A stretch of 64,000 nt of DNA from Salinibacter pepae (lineage in GTDB: Bacteria; Bacteroidota; Rhodothermia; Rhodothermales; Salinibacteraceae): the NCBI RefSeq assembly GCF_947077775.1, contig NZ_CAMTTE010000001.1, forward strand, positions 3,128,501 through 3,192,500, in the 5' to 3' direction. Below the pieces are notes generated by a model, which saw nothing but the letters and a program-made list of their open reading frames with translations, did no database searches and was not told the origin of the DNA. The position numbers and the translations under genes were made by a program. Positions within the stretch are counted from its first letter, which is position 1. Every line of letters begins with the position of its first letter. Shown here piece after piece: positions 16,940 to 26,800 of the stretch.

Positions 16940-17638
16940 TCAGGCTGAGGAAGAGACAGAGGCCGTCCGGGCGTGCCCCAGAAACGCCCGAAAGAGCGGT
17001 CGGGTGACGTCGCCCATGCGTTCGGGATGAAACTGAACGCCGAACAGGCGTCCGCTCTCGTGTTCGATCGCCTCGATCACCCCGTCCGGGGCCGTGGCCG
17101 CCACCGAAAATGCGTCCCCGACCGTCGCGATGGCCTGGAGGTGGCGCGTGTTGACGGTCAGGGCCTCGGCGTCCAGCCACCGGCGGAGACGAGAGGAAGG
17201 CCGCAGGGTGACCGGATGGGTCGTGCCCCCGCGTTTCTGGCTGTGCGTCTGCGCCCCCTCGTGCTCGGCCTCCACATCCCCGTAGATCGTGCCGCCCGCC
17301 AGGGCGTTGAGGCGCTGCATGCCGTAGCAAATGCCCAGAATGGGCCGCCCGGCCTGCCAGCAGGCCTCAATCCAGCGGCGGTCCGACGCGGCCCGCCGCG
17401 GGCTGAGGGGGGCGAGCGCGTCGGGGAGCGGGCCGGTGAGGCCTTCGGAGACGGCCGGTCCCCCCGGCACCACCAGCCCGTCAATGCGGCCCAGCGTCTC
17501 CTCGACCGTCCGGTCGGACTCGGTGATGGGGAGCACCACGGGAACCCCACCGGCGTTCTCGATGGCCGCCGTGTACCGGCGGTCCAGGCGCTGCGTCCCG
17601 TCCGTGTGGGCGGTCGTAATGCCAATGTGAGCGGGCAT
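16940..17638 (-). CDS. Class I glutamine amidotransferase-like hydrolase (peptidase C26 type)
   Basis: A 232-residue single-domain protein of the gamma-glutamyl-GABA hydrolase (PuuD) type. The nucleophile is Cys104 in GICYGMQRLN, the oxyanion-side GLVVPGGPAV loop is present, and the catalytic His-x-Glu pair is in GVQFHPERMG. The ATG read from 17638 gives MPAHIGITTAHTDG, normal for the family; 35 upstream codons are not protein-like. The substrate is not known: gamma-glutamyl polyamine, GABA or another glutamyl amide are all possible. Confidence 0.8.
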   Translation of the reverse strand: MPAHIGITTAHTDGTQRLDRRYTAAIENAGGVPVVLPITESDRTVEETLGRIDGLVVPGGPAVSEGLTGPLPDALAPLSPRRAASDRRWIEACWQAGRPILGICYGMQRLNALAGGTIYGDVEAEHEGAQTHSQKRGGTTHPVTLRPSSRLRRWLDAEALTVNTRHLQAIATVGDAFSVAATAPDGVIEAIEHESGRLFGVQFHPERMGDVTRPLFRAFLGHARTASVSSSA

Positions 17639-17739
17639 AGGCCACGGAGAAGAGCGGTGCAGGAAGACGGGGGGGGAGGGTAAGCCCAAATTATGTGCCA
17701 TCCCACCGGGAGACGGCAGGCGGGTCCAGTTGAGGGGGC

Positions 17740-18069
17740 TCAAGGCCGCACGTCGCGCAGCGTGATGGGGGTTGGGTCGGAGGAGGCCGTCAGGTCGAGG
17801 GCCAGGGTGAGGGTGTCGCGGGAGCGGATGATGTTCGTCGCGTGGGAGCCGAGGGATCCACGATCGAGTTGATCGTGCAGGGCGCTCTTGATGGTACGGC
17901 GCTGGCCCTGCGTGGTGGAGGAGCCGTGGATCACTTTCAACTGGCTCCGCCCGCGGCTCTCGGCGAGACGAAGCGTGGTGTAGGTCACGTCGAGGGCCTC
18001 GTCGACCGACAGGCCGTGCAGGTCGAGGGTCACCGTGGAACCGTCGTCGTCAAGCGTAGGCGTCGCCAT
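17740..18069 (-). CDS. Small Smr-domain protein
   Basis: This is 109 residues made up almost entirely of a Smr domain: VTLDLHGLSVDEALDVTYTT with the LDLHG motif, then LKVIHGSSTTQGQ in place of the usual HGxGxGxL. Smr domains are nucleic-acid binding and often endonucleolytic. Stand-alone forms are uncharacterised. The ATG read from 18069 is preferred over a frame that continues 75 codons upstream through non-coding sequence. The start of the amidotransferase gene lies 101 bases downstream on the same strand. Confidence 0.75.
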   Translation of the reverse strand: MATPTLDDDGSTVTLDLHGLSVDEALDVTYTTLRLAESRGRSQLKVIHGSSTTQGQRRTIKSALHDQLDRGSLGSHATNIIRSRDTLTLALDLTASSDPTPITLRDVRP

Positions 18070-18524
18070 GGGCCTCGGGGTGGGGCGTAGAAACAGTGCG
18101 TGTGTGGTACCTTCCCGGCCGAGAAGAGATTCGGGAGGGAGCCCGGCCCGAAACTGTCCCCGTGGAGGGGCAGTGCTGTGCACGGGGCACTGGAAGGGGC
18201 CCCGCAACAGCCATCGGGAAGCGTGTGAAAGTTTCGCCGCGTCCGCCCGGATGAGGCGTCGGTCGTTAGGGCACGATGGTAAGGCGGCGCCCACGGTGCG
18301 TTTCTACGCGGGCGAACGGCAGAACGGTTGGTATGAATCGGAGTCGGGAGTGCCGCGCCGGCGCGGGGCGGCGGAGGCGGCAGGGCGGCCGTGCCCGCGG
18401 AGAAAGGGCACCCCATCACGCCGCCCAGGCCGGCAGACGCGAGGTTGAGTCGATGGGGGCGCCCGCCTCGGCACCGGTCAACGGCCCTGCACCCGGGCGT
18501 CGCACGGAGGGCACGGAAACGGGC
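18070..18524. other. Intergenic region, nothing recognised
   Basis: These 455 bases lie between two minus-strand genes. Open frames exist on both strands but are Arg/Gly-rich GC artefacts. No hairpin with a T-tract and no RNA gene were seen. Confidence 0.5.
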
Positions 18525-18986
18525 CTACGCAGTGCCGTCGGACGGATCGGACTCTCCAGCTAGACGGGCCCGCTCCCGTTCGATCTGGTCCACGAGACGG
18601 GGGGCGTGCTCCACGAGCCGCTCGATGAGGGTGGTCAACTGGTCCCGATCCATGCCCGCCAGAAGATCGGCGACCGCGGCAGGATCCGACTTGGGCACCT
18701 CGTCGCTGTCGAGCACCTTCAGTACAGTGGCGACGACGTGCTTGCACCAGGAGCCCTCGTAGTACGGACACGTGCACTCAACAGCCGCGACGTGGTCGGC
18801 CTCGAACTGAACGGTCACCACGTACGGGTGCACGTTGCTTCCCTGCACCTTCGCCTTCAAGGTGTGATCGTCGGTTCGCTCCACGGACTGCACAGCCCCG
18901 TCGTGGAAGTATTGCCGGCCGCGCTCGAAGGACCCGCCCGCGGTGTGCTCCCGGAGTTGGTCCCTGGTGACGGGAAGAGTGGTCAT
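18525..18986 (-). CDS. SWIM zinc-finger protein
   Basis: A 153-residue protein with a SWIM finger: CTCPYYEGSWCKHVVA fits C-x-C-x(n)-C-x-H. The N-terminal part (LREHTAGGSFERGRQYFHDGAVQS) is the usual lead-in. The C-terminal third is a charged helix. SWIM domains bind DNA or protein. In Bacteroidota and other bacteria such stand-alone proteins are of unknown role, sometimes beside SWI/SNF helicases, but no helicase is present here. It starts 22 bases after the stop of the next amidotransferase gene on the same strand. Confidence 0.8.
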   Translation of the reverse strand: MTTLPVTRDQLREHTAGGSFERGRQYFHDGAVQSVERTDDHTLKAKVQGSNVHPYVVTVQFEADHVAAVECTCPYYEGSWCKHVVATVLKVLDSDEVPKSDPAAVADLLAGMDRDQLTTLIERLVEHAPRLVDQIERERARLAGESDPSDGTA

Positions 18987-19008
18987 AATGGCTGAAGGGG
19001 AACCAGAA

Positions 19009-19746
19009 TTATGCGTTCAGGGGAGAAGAGGATGTCTTGGGGGCGGAGGCCACGTGGGCGAGGAAATTCTCAAAAACGCGGGTGGCGGTCCCGGCCGCCT
19101 CCACGTTGTCGTCCGTACAGGTGTCGAGGGCGCGCTGGATCGTGCGGCCGGACAGGTCCTTCGAGTGAATCATGGCCTCGGCGGTCTTTAGGTCGTACTC
19201 GGGGTGGAACTGCACGCCGTACACCTGCTCGTAGCGGAGCGCCTGTACGCCCGTCTCGTTGGAGGCCAGCAGGCGGGCGTCGGGCGGCATCTTCACCACG
19301 TGATCGGAATGGGTAGCGAAGACGGTAAAGGGATCCGGAAGCCCGTCCCAGATCGGATCGTCCGCCTCCTGCTGAACCTCAATGTAGCCCAGCTCATAGT
19401 TGCCCCCGCGAACGGTCCCCCCTAGGATCTGGGCGAGAAGCTGGTGGCCCCAGCACACGCCAAGAAGGGGCAGGCCGTCGGAGATGGCCCCCTCCACCCA
19501 GCGGCTCAGCTCCTGTATCCAGGCCCGGTGGCTGTCATAGACGGAGGACTGTGAGCCGCTGATGATGGCGCCGTCGAACGACGGAGGCGCCTCGCCGTCC
19601 GTCTGAACGGGAGCGGGCTCACCGATGGGTGGGGGCATCTCTCCCTCGTTCGCGTTGTAGACGGTGAGGGACGCATCGACTTCCCGCTCGAAGTTGCGCT
19701 GGGCGTGAGGGGTGCCGAGCGATGCGTCGATGAGGGCAAGATGCAT
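19009..19746 (-). CDS. Class I glutamine amidotransferase domain protein
   Basis: A 245-residue stand-alone GATase1 protein: FDGAIISGSQSSVYD, nucleophile Cys98 in LLGVCWGHQLLAQ, and the His/Glu pair in YGVQFHPEYDLKTAEAM. It resembles the GMP-synthase-like amidotransferases with no synthetase partner. The C-terminal tail is longer than the core needs. It is divergent from the outer-membrane protein operon. The second amidotransferase (16940-17638) is a different subfamily, so the two are not a recent duplication. Confidence 0.8.
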   Translation of the reverse strand: MHLALIDASLGTPHAQRNFEREVDASLTVYNANEGEMPPPIGEPAPVQTDGEAPPSFDGAIISGSQSSVYDSHRAWIQELSRWVEGAISDGLPLLGVCWGHQLLAQILGGTVRGGNYELGYIEVQQEADDPIWDGLPDPFTVFATHSDHVVKMPPDARLLASNETGVQALRYEQVYGVQFHPEYDLKTAEAMIHSKDLSGRTIQRALDTCTDDNVEAAGTATRVFENFLAHVASAPKTSSSPLNA

Positions 19747-20098
19747 CTCGCAAGGTGCGTTCGGTTCAACAGATTCTCACGTAGATCACCGCCGAGAACG
19801 AAGTGCGTTCCGGCCCTTGGACGAGGACAAGCGATGCGCCAAACCCGGAAGGCCCTTGACTGAAAGCCGGCTCGTCCGTAGCGTCTATACCACGGAGGTC
19901 CTAAAAGTCGTCCCCCGAGCGGGCGCAGACGAACAAGGCATTCTCCGACCCCGCGGAAAACAGGGGGCGGAGTGAGTGACGGCCCGCCCATTCGGCGCTC
20001 CGCCCCGGGGAGCTGTGAAAAATTTCTATAGGGCCCCTCGTGTCAGTGTTCGCAATCCCGACGCCGCTGCGTTCACGATTCCCATTGTCTCCGCCCAA
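19747..20098. other. Divergent intergenic region with a long inverted repeat
   Basis: No gene was seen in these 352 bases. A 9-bp inverted repeat (GGGGCGGAG at 19964-19972, complement at 19998-20006, 25-base loop) lies about 95 bases before the outer-membrane protein start. An A/T-rich run around 20017-20032 may belong to its promoter. Confidence 0.4.
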
Positions 20099-21496
20099 AT
20101 GACTGGTCCCAGCCCCGGGCCCATTCGTCGCGTCACCGTCCTCGGGATCGCGCTCGTGACCACCCTGATCCTTGGGGCACGGGCAACACCGAGAACAGTA
20201 CGGGCGCAGCCGACATCGCCCCCGGACCGGTCGAGGACAGTCCCCGACTCCTCCTGGAACCGGGCGGGCGTACGCGATACCAGTCGGGCGGCCCGGTGGC
20301 GCCGCGTGCGTCGCCAGAAGGCCCAGTCGATGGAGGAGCACAAGCCGTCCTTCGTGGAGCGGGCCGTGTCGTTTGTGAGTAGCTTCGGTGGCGCCGTCGT
20401 GCCCCACCGCCTGATTCTCGATGTGCCCCGGGTGGAGATTGCCGACTTCCACCCGGTCTTTGGGGGGCTTGAGGGCAACGCCGGAACGACGGCAGGGGTG
20501 CTCTACGCCCCGACGTTCTGGGCGGGGGAGCAGCGCCTCGCTGAGGCGGAGCTTCTTGGGAGCCTCCGTGGATATTATGGAACAGGGGCGCGCTTCGGGG
20601 GCGTCTTCGGGCCCTACGTGGGGTATGCGTATGCCCGGTATCAGCACCGCCCCCGCGAGAGCTTCTACGGGGTCGGCCCCAACAGTCAAGTGGACACGGA
20701 AGCCGGCTTCCGGTTGGACCAGGGGGTTGTGGGGGGGCTCCTGGGGTGGTCGCCCCGGCCCAGTGCACTCCTCGGGGGACACGTCTCGTACCAGGCGAAC
20801 CGGTACGAGACCGGGCAGGGCGGCCGGCCGACGGTCGCGGATCAGTTCGGGGCGACGCTCCCCGGCATAGGGGACGATGTGGACTACCTCATGCTCGGGG
20901 CTTTCTTCGAGCTTGACGCCCGCGACACGCCGTACACCCGCGCCTTCGGACACCGATTTGCCCCGACGGAGCCCCGACTGCGCGGGGTGTCGCTCGATGC
21001 ATCGCGCGGGTTCTACCTGGCCTCTGAGGTGACACACAATTTGAGCATGCGGGGACAAGACGTCGACTTTACCCGCTTCACGCTCGATGTTCGAGAGTTC
21101 GTGCCGATTGGAAAAGAGCTGCTCCACGGCTTCTCCTTTCGCCAGTTTGCGTCGGTCACCCACTCGGGGGGCGGGCGTGTGCCGTTCTATCGATTGCAAT
21201 CCATCGGGGGAGCCCGATCCCTCCGGGGGTGCCCGACGGGGCGGTTCCGCGACCGAAACGTGTTGCTGGCGAACGGAGAGGTACGGTGCCAGATCTGGCA
21301 CTGGATCGACATGGCGGTCTTCGCCGACGTGGGGCACGTGTTTCGCGACGTTCGCGACGTCGATGCTGCGGATCCGCGCGTCGGGTACGGCCTTGGGTTT
21401 CGGGTCAAGAACGATGGGAAAACGCTGGGGCGCGTCGACGTGGCCCGAGGACGAGAGGGATGGGAGCTGCACCTTGACCTAGGCTCTCTCTTCTGA
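20099..21496 (+). CDS. Omp85-superfamily outer-membrane barrel without POTRA domains
   Basis: 465 residues from the ATG at 20099. An N-terminal hydrophobic signal (VTVLGIALVTTLILGA, ending near VRAQ) is followed by about 80 polar residues, and the rest is beta-barrel with alternating aromatic strands. Near the C-terminus IGGARSLRGCPTGRFRDRN and the EVRCQIWHW strand match the bacterial surface antigen (D15/BamA) barrel, with SLRGC in place of the usual RGF/RGY of loop L6. It ends LHLDLGSLF, with the terminal Phe typical of outer-membrane barrels. No POTRA repeats fit in the short N-terminus, so it is not BamA or TamA itself. The next gene starts 5 bases after its stop. Confidence 0.75.
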   Translation: MTGPSPGPIRRVTVLGIALVTTLILGARATPRTVRAQPTSPPDRSRTVPDSSWNRAGVRDTSRAARWRRVRRQKAQSMEEHKPSFVERAVSFVSSFGGAVVPHRLILDVPRVEIADFHPVFGGLEGNAGTTAGVLYAPTFWAGEQRLAEAELLGSLRGYYGTGARFGGVFGPYVGYAYARYQHRPRESFYGVGPNSQVDTEAGFRLDQGVVGGLLGWSPRPSALLGGHVSYQANRYETGQGGRPTVADQFGATLPGIGDDVDYLMLGAFFELDARDTPYTRAFGHRFAPTEPRLRGVSLDASRGFYLASEVTHNLSMRGQDVDFTRFTLDVREFVPIGKELLHGFSFRQFASVTHSGGGRVPFYRLQSIGGARSLRGCPTGRFRDRNVLLANGEVRCQIWHWIDMAVFADVGHVFRDVRDVDAADPRVGYGLGFRVKNDGKTLGRVDVARGREGWELHLDLGSLF

Positions 21497-21501
21497 TCAC
21501 C

Positions 21502-23175
21502 ATGTGCGCCGCGTTTTTCGGTTCAACTCGTGGGCTGCGGGTCCGGTATGCTGGAGGGCTGCTGTGCCTGTTGGCGCTTCTCGGCGGGAGCCCCTCGTCC
21601 GCAGCCGCGCAGCGATTTCTCTCCGATGACCCGCTGTGGCACGACCCCGATCGCATGGACATGCCCTTCCCGGAGCCGACCCCGTCGGACCGTGGGATCG
21701 GGCCCCTGGAGTTTTTTGAACGGAGCTTTGGGGTGCCAGGGGAGTACGCCGTCCCGGCGAAGAATGTCAACACGGTGGGGGGCGTGCCCAACTCGTCCTG
21801 GTACACCAATCGGCACTACCGGGCCCCCATGTCGCCGGCCGCCCTCCGACGGGGGCCCAATCAAGAGCCGGGGCCGTCGGCGCGATCACCGTGGCGCGTG
21901 GTCGAGCTGGGGGGAACCGGAGAGCTTCCTCGTGCGACCATCCGGGACACCACGGGACGAACCTTTCGGGTTCTCCTCAACGCGCCCGCGCACCCGGAGA
22001 TGGCGACGGGCGCCGCCATGATTAGCAGTCGCCTGCTGCACGCGCTCGGCTACAACGTGCCGCAGCACTGGCTGCGTCGCGTTCGGGCGGGGCGGCTGGT
22101 GCCGGAGCCGGACAGCGGCGTCACGCGGTCCCGTGTGGACAGCCTTCTGGCGTCGGCCGCCCAGCGTCCGGACGGCACGTACCGGGCGCTCGTCACGCGG
22201 ATCCCGGGTGTTGAGCACCGCATCGGACCGTTTCAATTTAAGGGTACCCGTGCGGACGACGGGAACGACGTGTTTCCCCACGAAGACCGGCGCGAGTTGC
22301 GCGGCCTCCGGGTGGTCGCGGCGTGGATTCACCACAGCAAGATTCGGCCCCGGCATACCCTTGATGTGGGGGTGCGGGTGGAGGGACGCCGGTTTGTGCG
22401 ACACTACCTGACGGACCTACACCTCACGCTTGGCAGTGCAGGCGCGACGCCGAAGTCGGAGTGGTCGGGGCACGAGCACGTGCTCGAATTGGGCCGCATC
22501 GTCGAGCGCATCGGAACGCTCGGGCTCAGCGGGGCGGACTGGGCGGAGGTTGAGCCGCCCGACGACCCGGCCCTCGGTCGCTTCGGCATCGGCGGGTTCG
22601 ATCCGCAGGCGTGGCGTCCCGAGTGGCCCAACCTCGCGTTTCAGCGCACCACCCCCGCCGATGCGTTCTGGGCCGCGAAGAAGATCCGGAATTTCTCCCG
22701 TGAGGACCTGCGTGTCATCGTCTCCACGGCCAACTACTCGTCGGCGGAGGTGGCCGACTACATGGTCCGCACCCTTCTCGCCCGACGGGACGCCATCGGG
22801 CAGGCGTTTTTGGACTGGGGAGGGGGCCTGGATCGATTTGCGGTCCGGTCCGGACGGCTCACCTTCGAGGACCTGCGCGCCGCCTACGGACAAGCGCCCG
22901 ACACCCTCCGGCGCACGGTCACGTGGCGGGCCTATGACAACCGCGCGGACGCGGTGAGTCCCGTTTTGACTCGCATGCCCTCAAGCCGGGAGGCGGTGCC
23001 GCTTCCCGACTATTCCCCGTCCTACCTTCGCGCCTCCCTGGTGACGCCCCGAGCGGGAACCACCCGTGTCTATGTGCGCCAGACCGAGCAGGGGCAGGCG
23101 TCGCCGGGGGGACGGTTGCGTCGGCGAGTGGTCGGGGTTGAGCGCACGGCCGCCCCCACGGCACAGAGGCCCTGA
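21502..23175 (+). CDS. Secreted protein of unknown function, paired with the Omp85-like barrel
   Basis: A 557-residue protein with a cleavable signal (LLCLLALLGGSPSSAAAQ). The mature protein has no domain I can name with confidence. Conserved-looking blocks are TGAAMISSRLLHALGYNVP, FKGTRADDGNDVFPHEDRR, ELRGLRVVAAWIHHSKIRPR and DAFWAAKKIRNFSREDLR. They remind me of uncharacterised secreted proteins of Acidobacteriota-type genomes and faintly of kinase-like (HipA/Fam20-type) folds; this is memory-based and weak. Only 5 bases separate it from the barrel gene, so the two are probably translated together and may act together at the outer membrane. Confidence 0.65.
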   Translation: MCAAFFGSTRGLRVRYAGGLLCLLALLGGSPSSAAAQRFLSDDPLWHDPDRMDMPFPEPTPSDRGIGPLEFFERSFGVPGEYAVPAKNVNTVGGVPNSSWYTNRHYRAPMSPAALRRGPNQEPGPSARSPWRVVELGGTGELPRATIRDTTGRTFRVLLNAPAHPEMATGAAMISSRLLHALGYNVPQHWLRRVRAGRLVPEPDSGVTRSRVDSLLASAAQRPDGTYRALVTRIPGVEHRIGPFQFKGTRADDGNDVFPHEDRRELRGLRVVAAWIHHSKIRPRHTLDVGVRVEGRRFVRHYLTDLHLTLGSAGATPKSEWSGHEHVLELGRIVERIGTLGLSGADWAEVEPPDDPALGRFGIGGFDPQAWRPEWPNLAFQRTTPADAFWAAKKIRNFSREDLRVIVSTANYSSAEVADYMVRTLLARRDAIGQAFLDWGGGLDRFAVRSGRLTFEDLRAAYGQAPDTLRRTVTWRAYDNRADAVSPVLTRMPSSREAVPLPDYSPSYLRASLVTPRAGTTRVYVRQTEQGQASPGGRLRRRVVGVERTAAPTAQRP

Positions 23176-23288
23176 CCGGGCCTGCGAACCACAGGGTTGA
23201 GCGAGAAAGCCTCCGAGAGGGACGTGAACATTGCATTTCTCCTTACGTCGGGCCATACTGAAATGGTAGTTTTCCTCTCCAAGCAAAA

Positions 23289-23612
23289 ATGCCCAATGTT
23301 ATGTCACTCTCGAAGGTCTGGATTGTGATCGTCCTGCTTGTCGTCGCAGGCTGTGAACGTGCGGAAGAATCGCCGACGGACACCAAGGCCTACAACGGAA
23401 CGATTGCCATGGTTGACGCCGAAGCGCGAGAGGTTCACGTGGAAGTCCCGGACGAAGGAACCATGGAGCTCGCCTTCACAGACACGACGCAGGTCCTGAA
23501 AAATTTTCTGGAGGTTCCTTTTGACTCTCTGAACACCGACCGAAAGGTCCGGGTCGAGGTCGTAGAGACCGGAAATCAGCCCACCCCGACGACCGTCACA
23601 TTGCTTGAGTAG
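23289..23612 (+). CDS. Small lipoprotein of unknown function
   Basis: 107 residues with a clear lipoprotein signal (VWIVIVLLVVAGC, Cys at about residue 22). The mature part has short beta-strand-like segments (GTIAMVDAEAREVHVEV, MELAFTDTTQVL, RKVRVEVVE), like a small OB-fold or copper-tolerance-type domain, but I cannot assign it. Start at ATG 23289; an ATG four codons later is equally possible. It lies 113 bases after the secreted protein gene and is convergent with dnaE. Confidence 0.65.
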   Translation: MPNVMSLSKVWIVIVLLVVAGCERAEESPTDTKAYNGTIAMVDAEAREVHVEVPDEGTMELAFTDTTQVLKNFLEVPFDSLNTDRKVRVEVVETGNQPTPTTVTLLE

Positions 23613-23846
23613 CCCTCCGTGCCGCGGCGGCGAATGGCAGGGCTGCCCGCAGTCGAGAGGCTCGAACGCCGGGCCGTGCTCCGTCCAATCCGGCGGTCCA
23701 CGCCACCGCCGGGGATCCGTGCGCCCCCCGTTACGCGGTCCGGGTACCGGGGGATGTCCAGGACACAGGACCGGTACGGCGGAGGGGGGCTGTCCCACCG
23801 ACCGGCCGACGCCCCGGACGAACGCCGTAGGAAGAAGAGACGGCGC

Positions 23847-26800
23847 TCAGTTCCCCTTCAGGGCGATGTTATCGGGCCCGAAGATGCGCTGGGCCCCCCG
23901 CATGAACTCGGCGGTCGGCTCCACGACGTAGGCCCGGCTGCGGAGGCGCTCCTGGCCCCGAAGCTCAGGGGCGTCCACGTCGAAGTAGAGCGTGCAGTTG
24001 CCCTCCGTCCGTTCGCAGAGCTGTCGGAAGGTCTGGAGCTCGTCGGGCATCACCTGGTCGAGGTCCACCGTCAGGATCACCTCGCTCACCATCTGCTCGC
24101 GCACCTTCCACATCGGAGTGAGGTCTTTGGCGAGCACCTTCACGGTGCCGCCGCGGACCTCCACGTTGCCTTTCGCGAGGACGACGTTGTCGACTTCCAG
24201 GTAGGGCTGCACCCGGTCGAGGATGCTGGAGAAGATGACCATCTCGCCCTGGCCGGTGAAGTCCTCGATCGTGGCGAACGCGATCGGCTTGCCGGACTTC
24301 GTGGTGTTTCGGTCCACCTCGGTAATGATCCCGCAGAAGGTGCGGACGGGCCCCCGGTTGCGGCCGTCGCCCCCGGCGGCCTGTTCGATGACCTGTTCGA
24401 GCTGGTCCGGCTCGCCGAAATGGGCGGTGGCGAAGGCGTCGGCCTCGGCGCGGTACTCGTCGAGCGGGTGGCCGGAGACGTAGAAGCCCAGCACCTCGTG
24501 CTCTTCCTTCAGGCGCTGCGACTTGGCCCAGGTCTCCACGTCCGGCAGGCCCGGCTGCATCGCCTCGGTGCCCGCGTCGCCGTTGCCGAAGAGCGAGTTT
24601 TGGCCGGCCATGCGGTCGTGCTGCACCTTCTGGCCGTAGCGCACGGCCTTGTCCATGATCTCCATCAGCTGCGCGCGGTGGCCCTCCAGGTCGTCGAGCG
24701 CCCCGGCTTGGGCGAGCGCCTCCAGCGTGCGCTTGTTGACCGTGCCGAGGTCCACGTTTTTCGTGAGGTCGAAGATGGAGTCGAACGGGCCGTGCTCCTC
24801 CCGGGCGTCGATCAGAGCGTTGATTGCCTTTTCGCCCGCGTTCTTGATCGCCGCGAGGCCGAAGCGGACGCGGTACGCCCCGTCCGGGCCCTGTTCCACC
24901 GTGAAGCGCGACTGGCTCCGGTTAATGGAGGGCGGGAGCACCTCCAGGCCCATGCTCCGGGCCTCCTCCAGCACCTTCGACAGCTTGTCGGTGTTGTCCA
25001 TCTCGTTGGTCATCGCCGCCGCCATAAATTCCGGCGGGTAGTGGGCCTTCAGGTAGGCCGTGCGGTAGGCGACCAGCGAGTAGGCGGCTGAGTGAGATTT
25101 GTTGAAGCCGTACCCGGCGAACTCGTTGATGATGTCGAAGAGCTCGTCCGCCTCGTCTTCCGGGATGCCATTCTCCGCCTCGCACCCCTTGATGAACTTC
25201 TCCCGCTGCTTGCGCATGAGCTTTTCCTTCTTCTTGCCCATCGCGCGGCGCAGGATGTCCGCCTCGCCGAGGGAGAAGCCGGCCAGCTCGCGGGCCATCT
25301 GCATCACCTGCTCCTGAAACACAGCGATGCCGTACGTCGGCTCCAGGATGTCCTCCAGCAGCGGATGGGGGTACTCCACCTCCTCCCGCCCGTGCTTGCG
25401 GGCCACGTAGGTGGGAATGTTCTCCATCGGGCCCGGCCGGTAGAGCGCGTTCATGGCGATCAGGTCGCCGATCTCCGTCGGCTTCAGCTTGCGGAGGTGC
25501 TCCCGCATGCCGGTCGACTCGAACTGAAAGATCGAGACCGTATCCCCGCGCTGGAAGAGCTCGAACGTGGCCTCGTCGTCGAGCGGGATGTCGTCGATGT
25601 TGAGGTCCACGTCGCGGGTGTCCTCGACGAGCTCGACGGCGTCCTCGATGAGCGTGAGCGTCTTGAGGCCGAGGAAGTCCATCTTCAGCAGCCCGAACTC
25701 CTCCACCCAGTCGCCGTCGTACTGGGTGGTGACGACCTCCTCGCCCTTGCTCTTGGCGACGGAGACGGGCACGTAGTCGCTGATCTCACCGGGGGCGATG
25801 ATGACGCCGGCGGCGTGGACCCCGGTATGCCGCACCGACCCCTCCAGCACCTCTGCGTACTGCATCATCTTGCTGACCTCCGGGTTGTTGGCGTCCTTCA
25901 GCGCGCGGAAGTCGGGGTTCTCGTCGAAGGCCTGTTCGAGGTCCACGCCCGGCCCGTCGGGGATCATCTTGGCGATTTCGTCGGCGCGGTCCAGCGGGAT
26001 GTCCAGTACGCGCGACACGTCGCGCACCGCGGTCTTCGCGCCCATGGTGCCGAATGTGACGATCTGGCAGACATTCTCCTGCCCGTATTTCTCCACCACG
26101 TAGTCGATCACCTTTTCGCGGCCCCGGTCGTCGAAGTCGATGTCGATGTCGGGCATCGACACGCGCTCCGGGTTGAGGAAGCGCTCGAAGAGAAGGTCGT
26201 ATTCGAGCGGGTCCACGTTGGTGATGCCGAGGCAGTAGCTCACGCAGCTGCCGGCGGCGGAGCCGCGCCCCGGGCCCACGCGCACGTCGAGTTCGCGGGC
26301 CGCGTCCGTGAAGTCCTGGACGATGAGGAAGTAGCCGGAGTAGCCCTCGTCGGCGATAATGCCGAGCTCGTGGTTGAGCCGGTTCACGACCGTCTGAGGC
26401 AGCGGGTCGCCGTAGCGCTCCTTCGCCCGCTCGAAGGCGAGGTGGCGCAGGTACCCGTCCATGTCCTCGAACCCGTCCGGGATGGGGTAGTGAGGCATCA
26501 GGAGGTCCCCCATCGGGAGGTCGAACGCGCACTTGTCGGCCACCTTGTTGGTATTGACGAGCGCCTCGCGCTGAAACTCCTCCGGGATCCCCGTGAGGGC
26601 CTCCATCATGCCCCCCGAGTCCTTCAGGTAAAACTGGTCGTTGCTGAAGCGCATCCGGTTGGGATCGTTGTAGTCGTCCCCCGTCTGGAGGCAGAGCAGG
26701 ATGTCCTGTGCCTCGTGGTCCTGCTGGTTGACGTAGTGGACGTCGTTGGTGGCCAGCACCTCCACGTCGTACGCCCGGGCCCACTCCAGCAGCACCTCGT

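Noticed and set aside
16940-19746. The two amidotransferase genes as a tandem duplication
   Set aside because: They share only the general class I fold. One is of the C26 hydrolase type and the other of the GMP-synthase-like type, with different lengths and flanking motifs.
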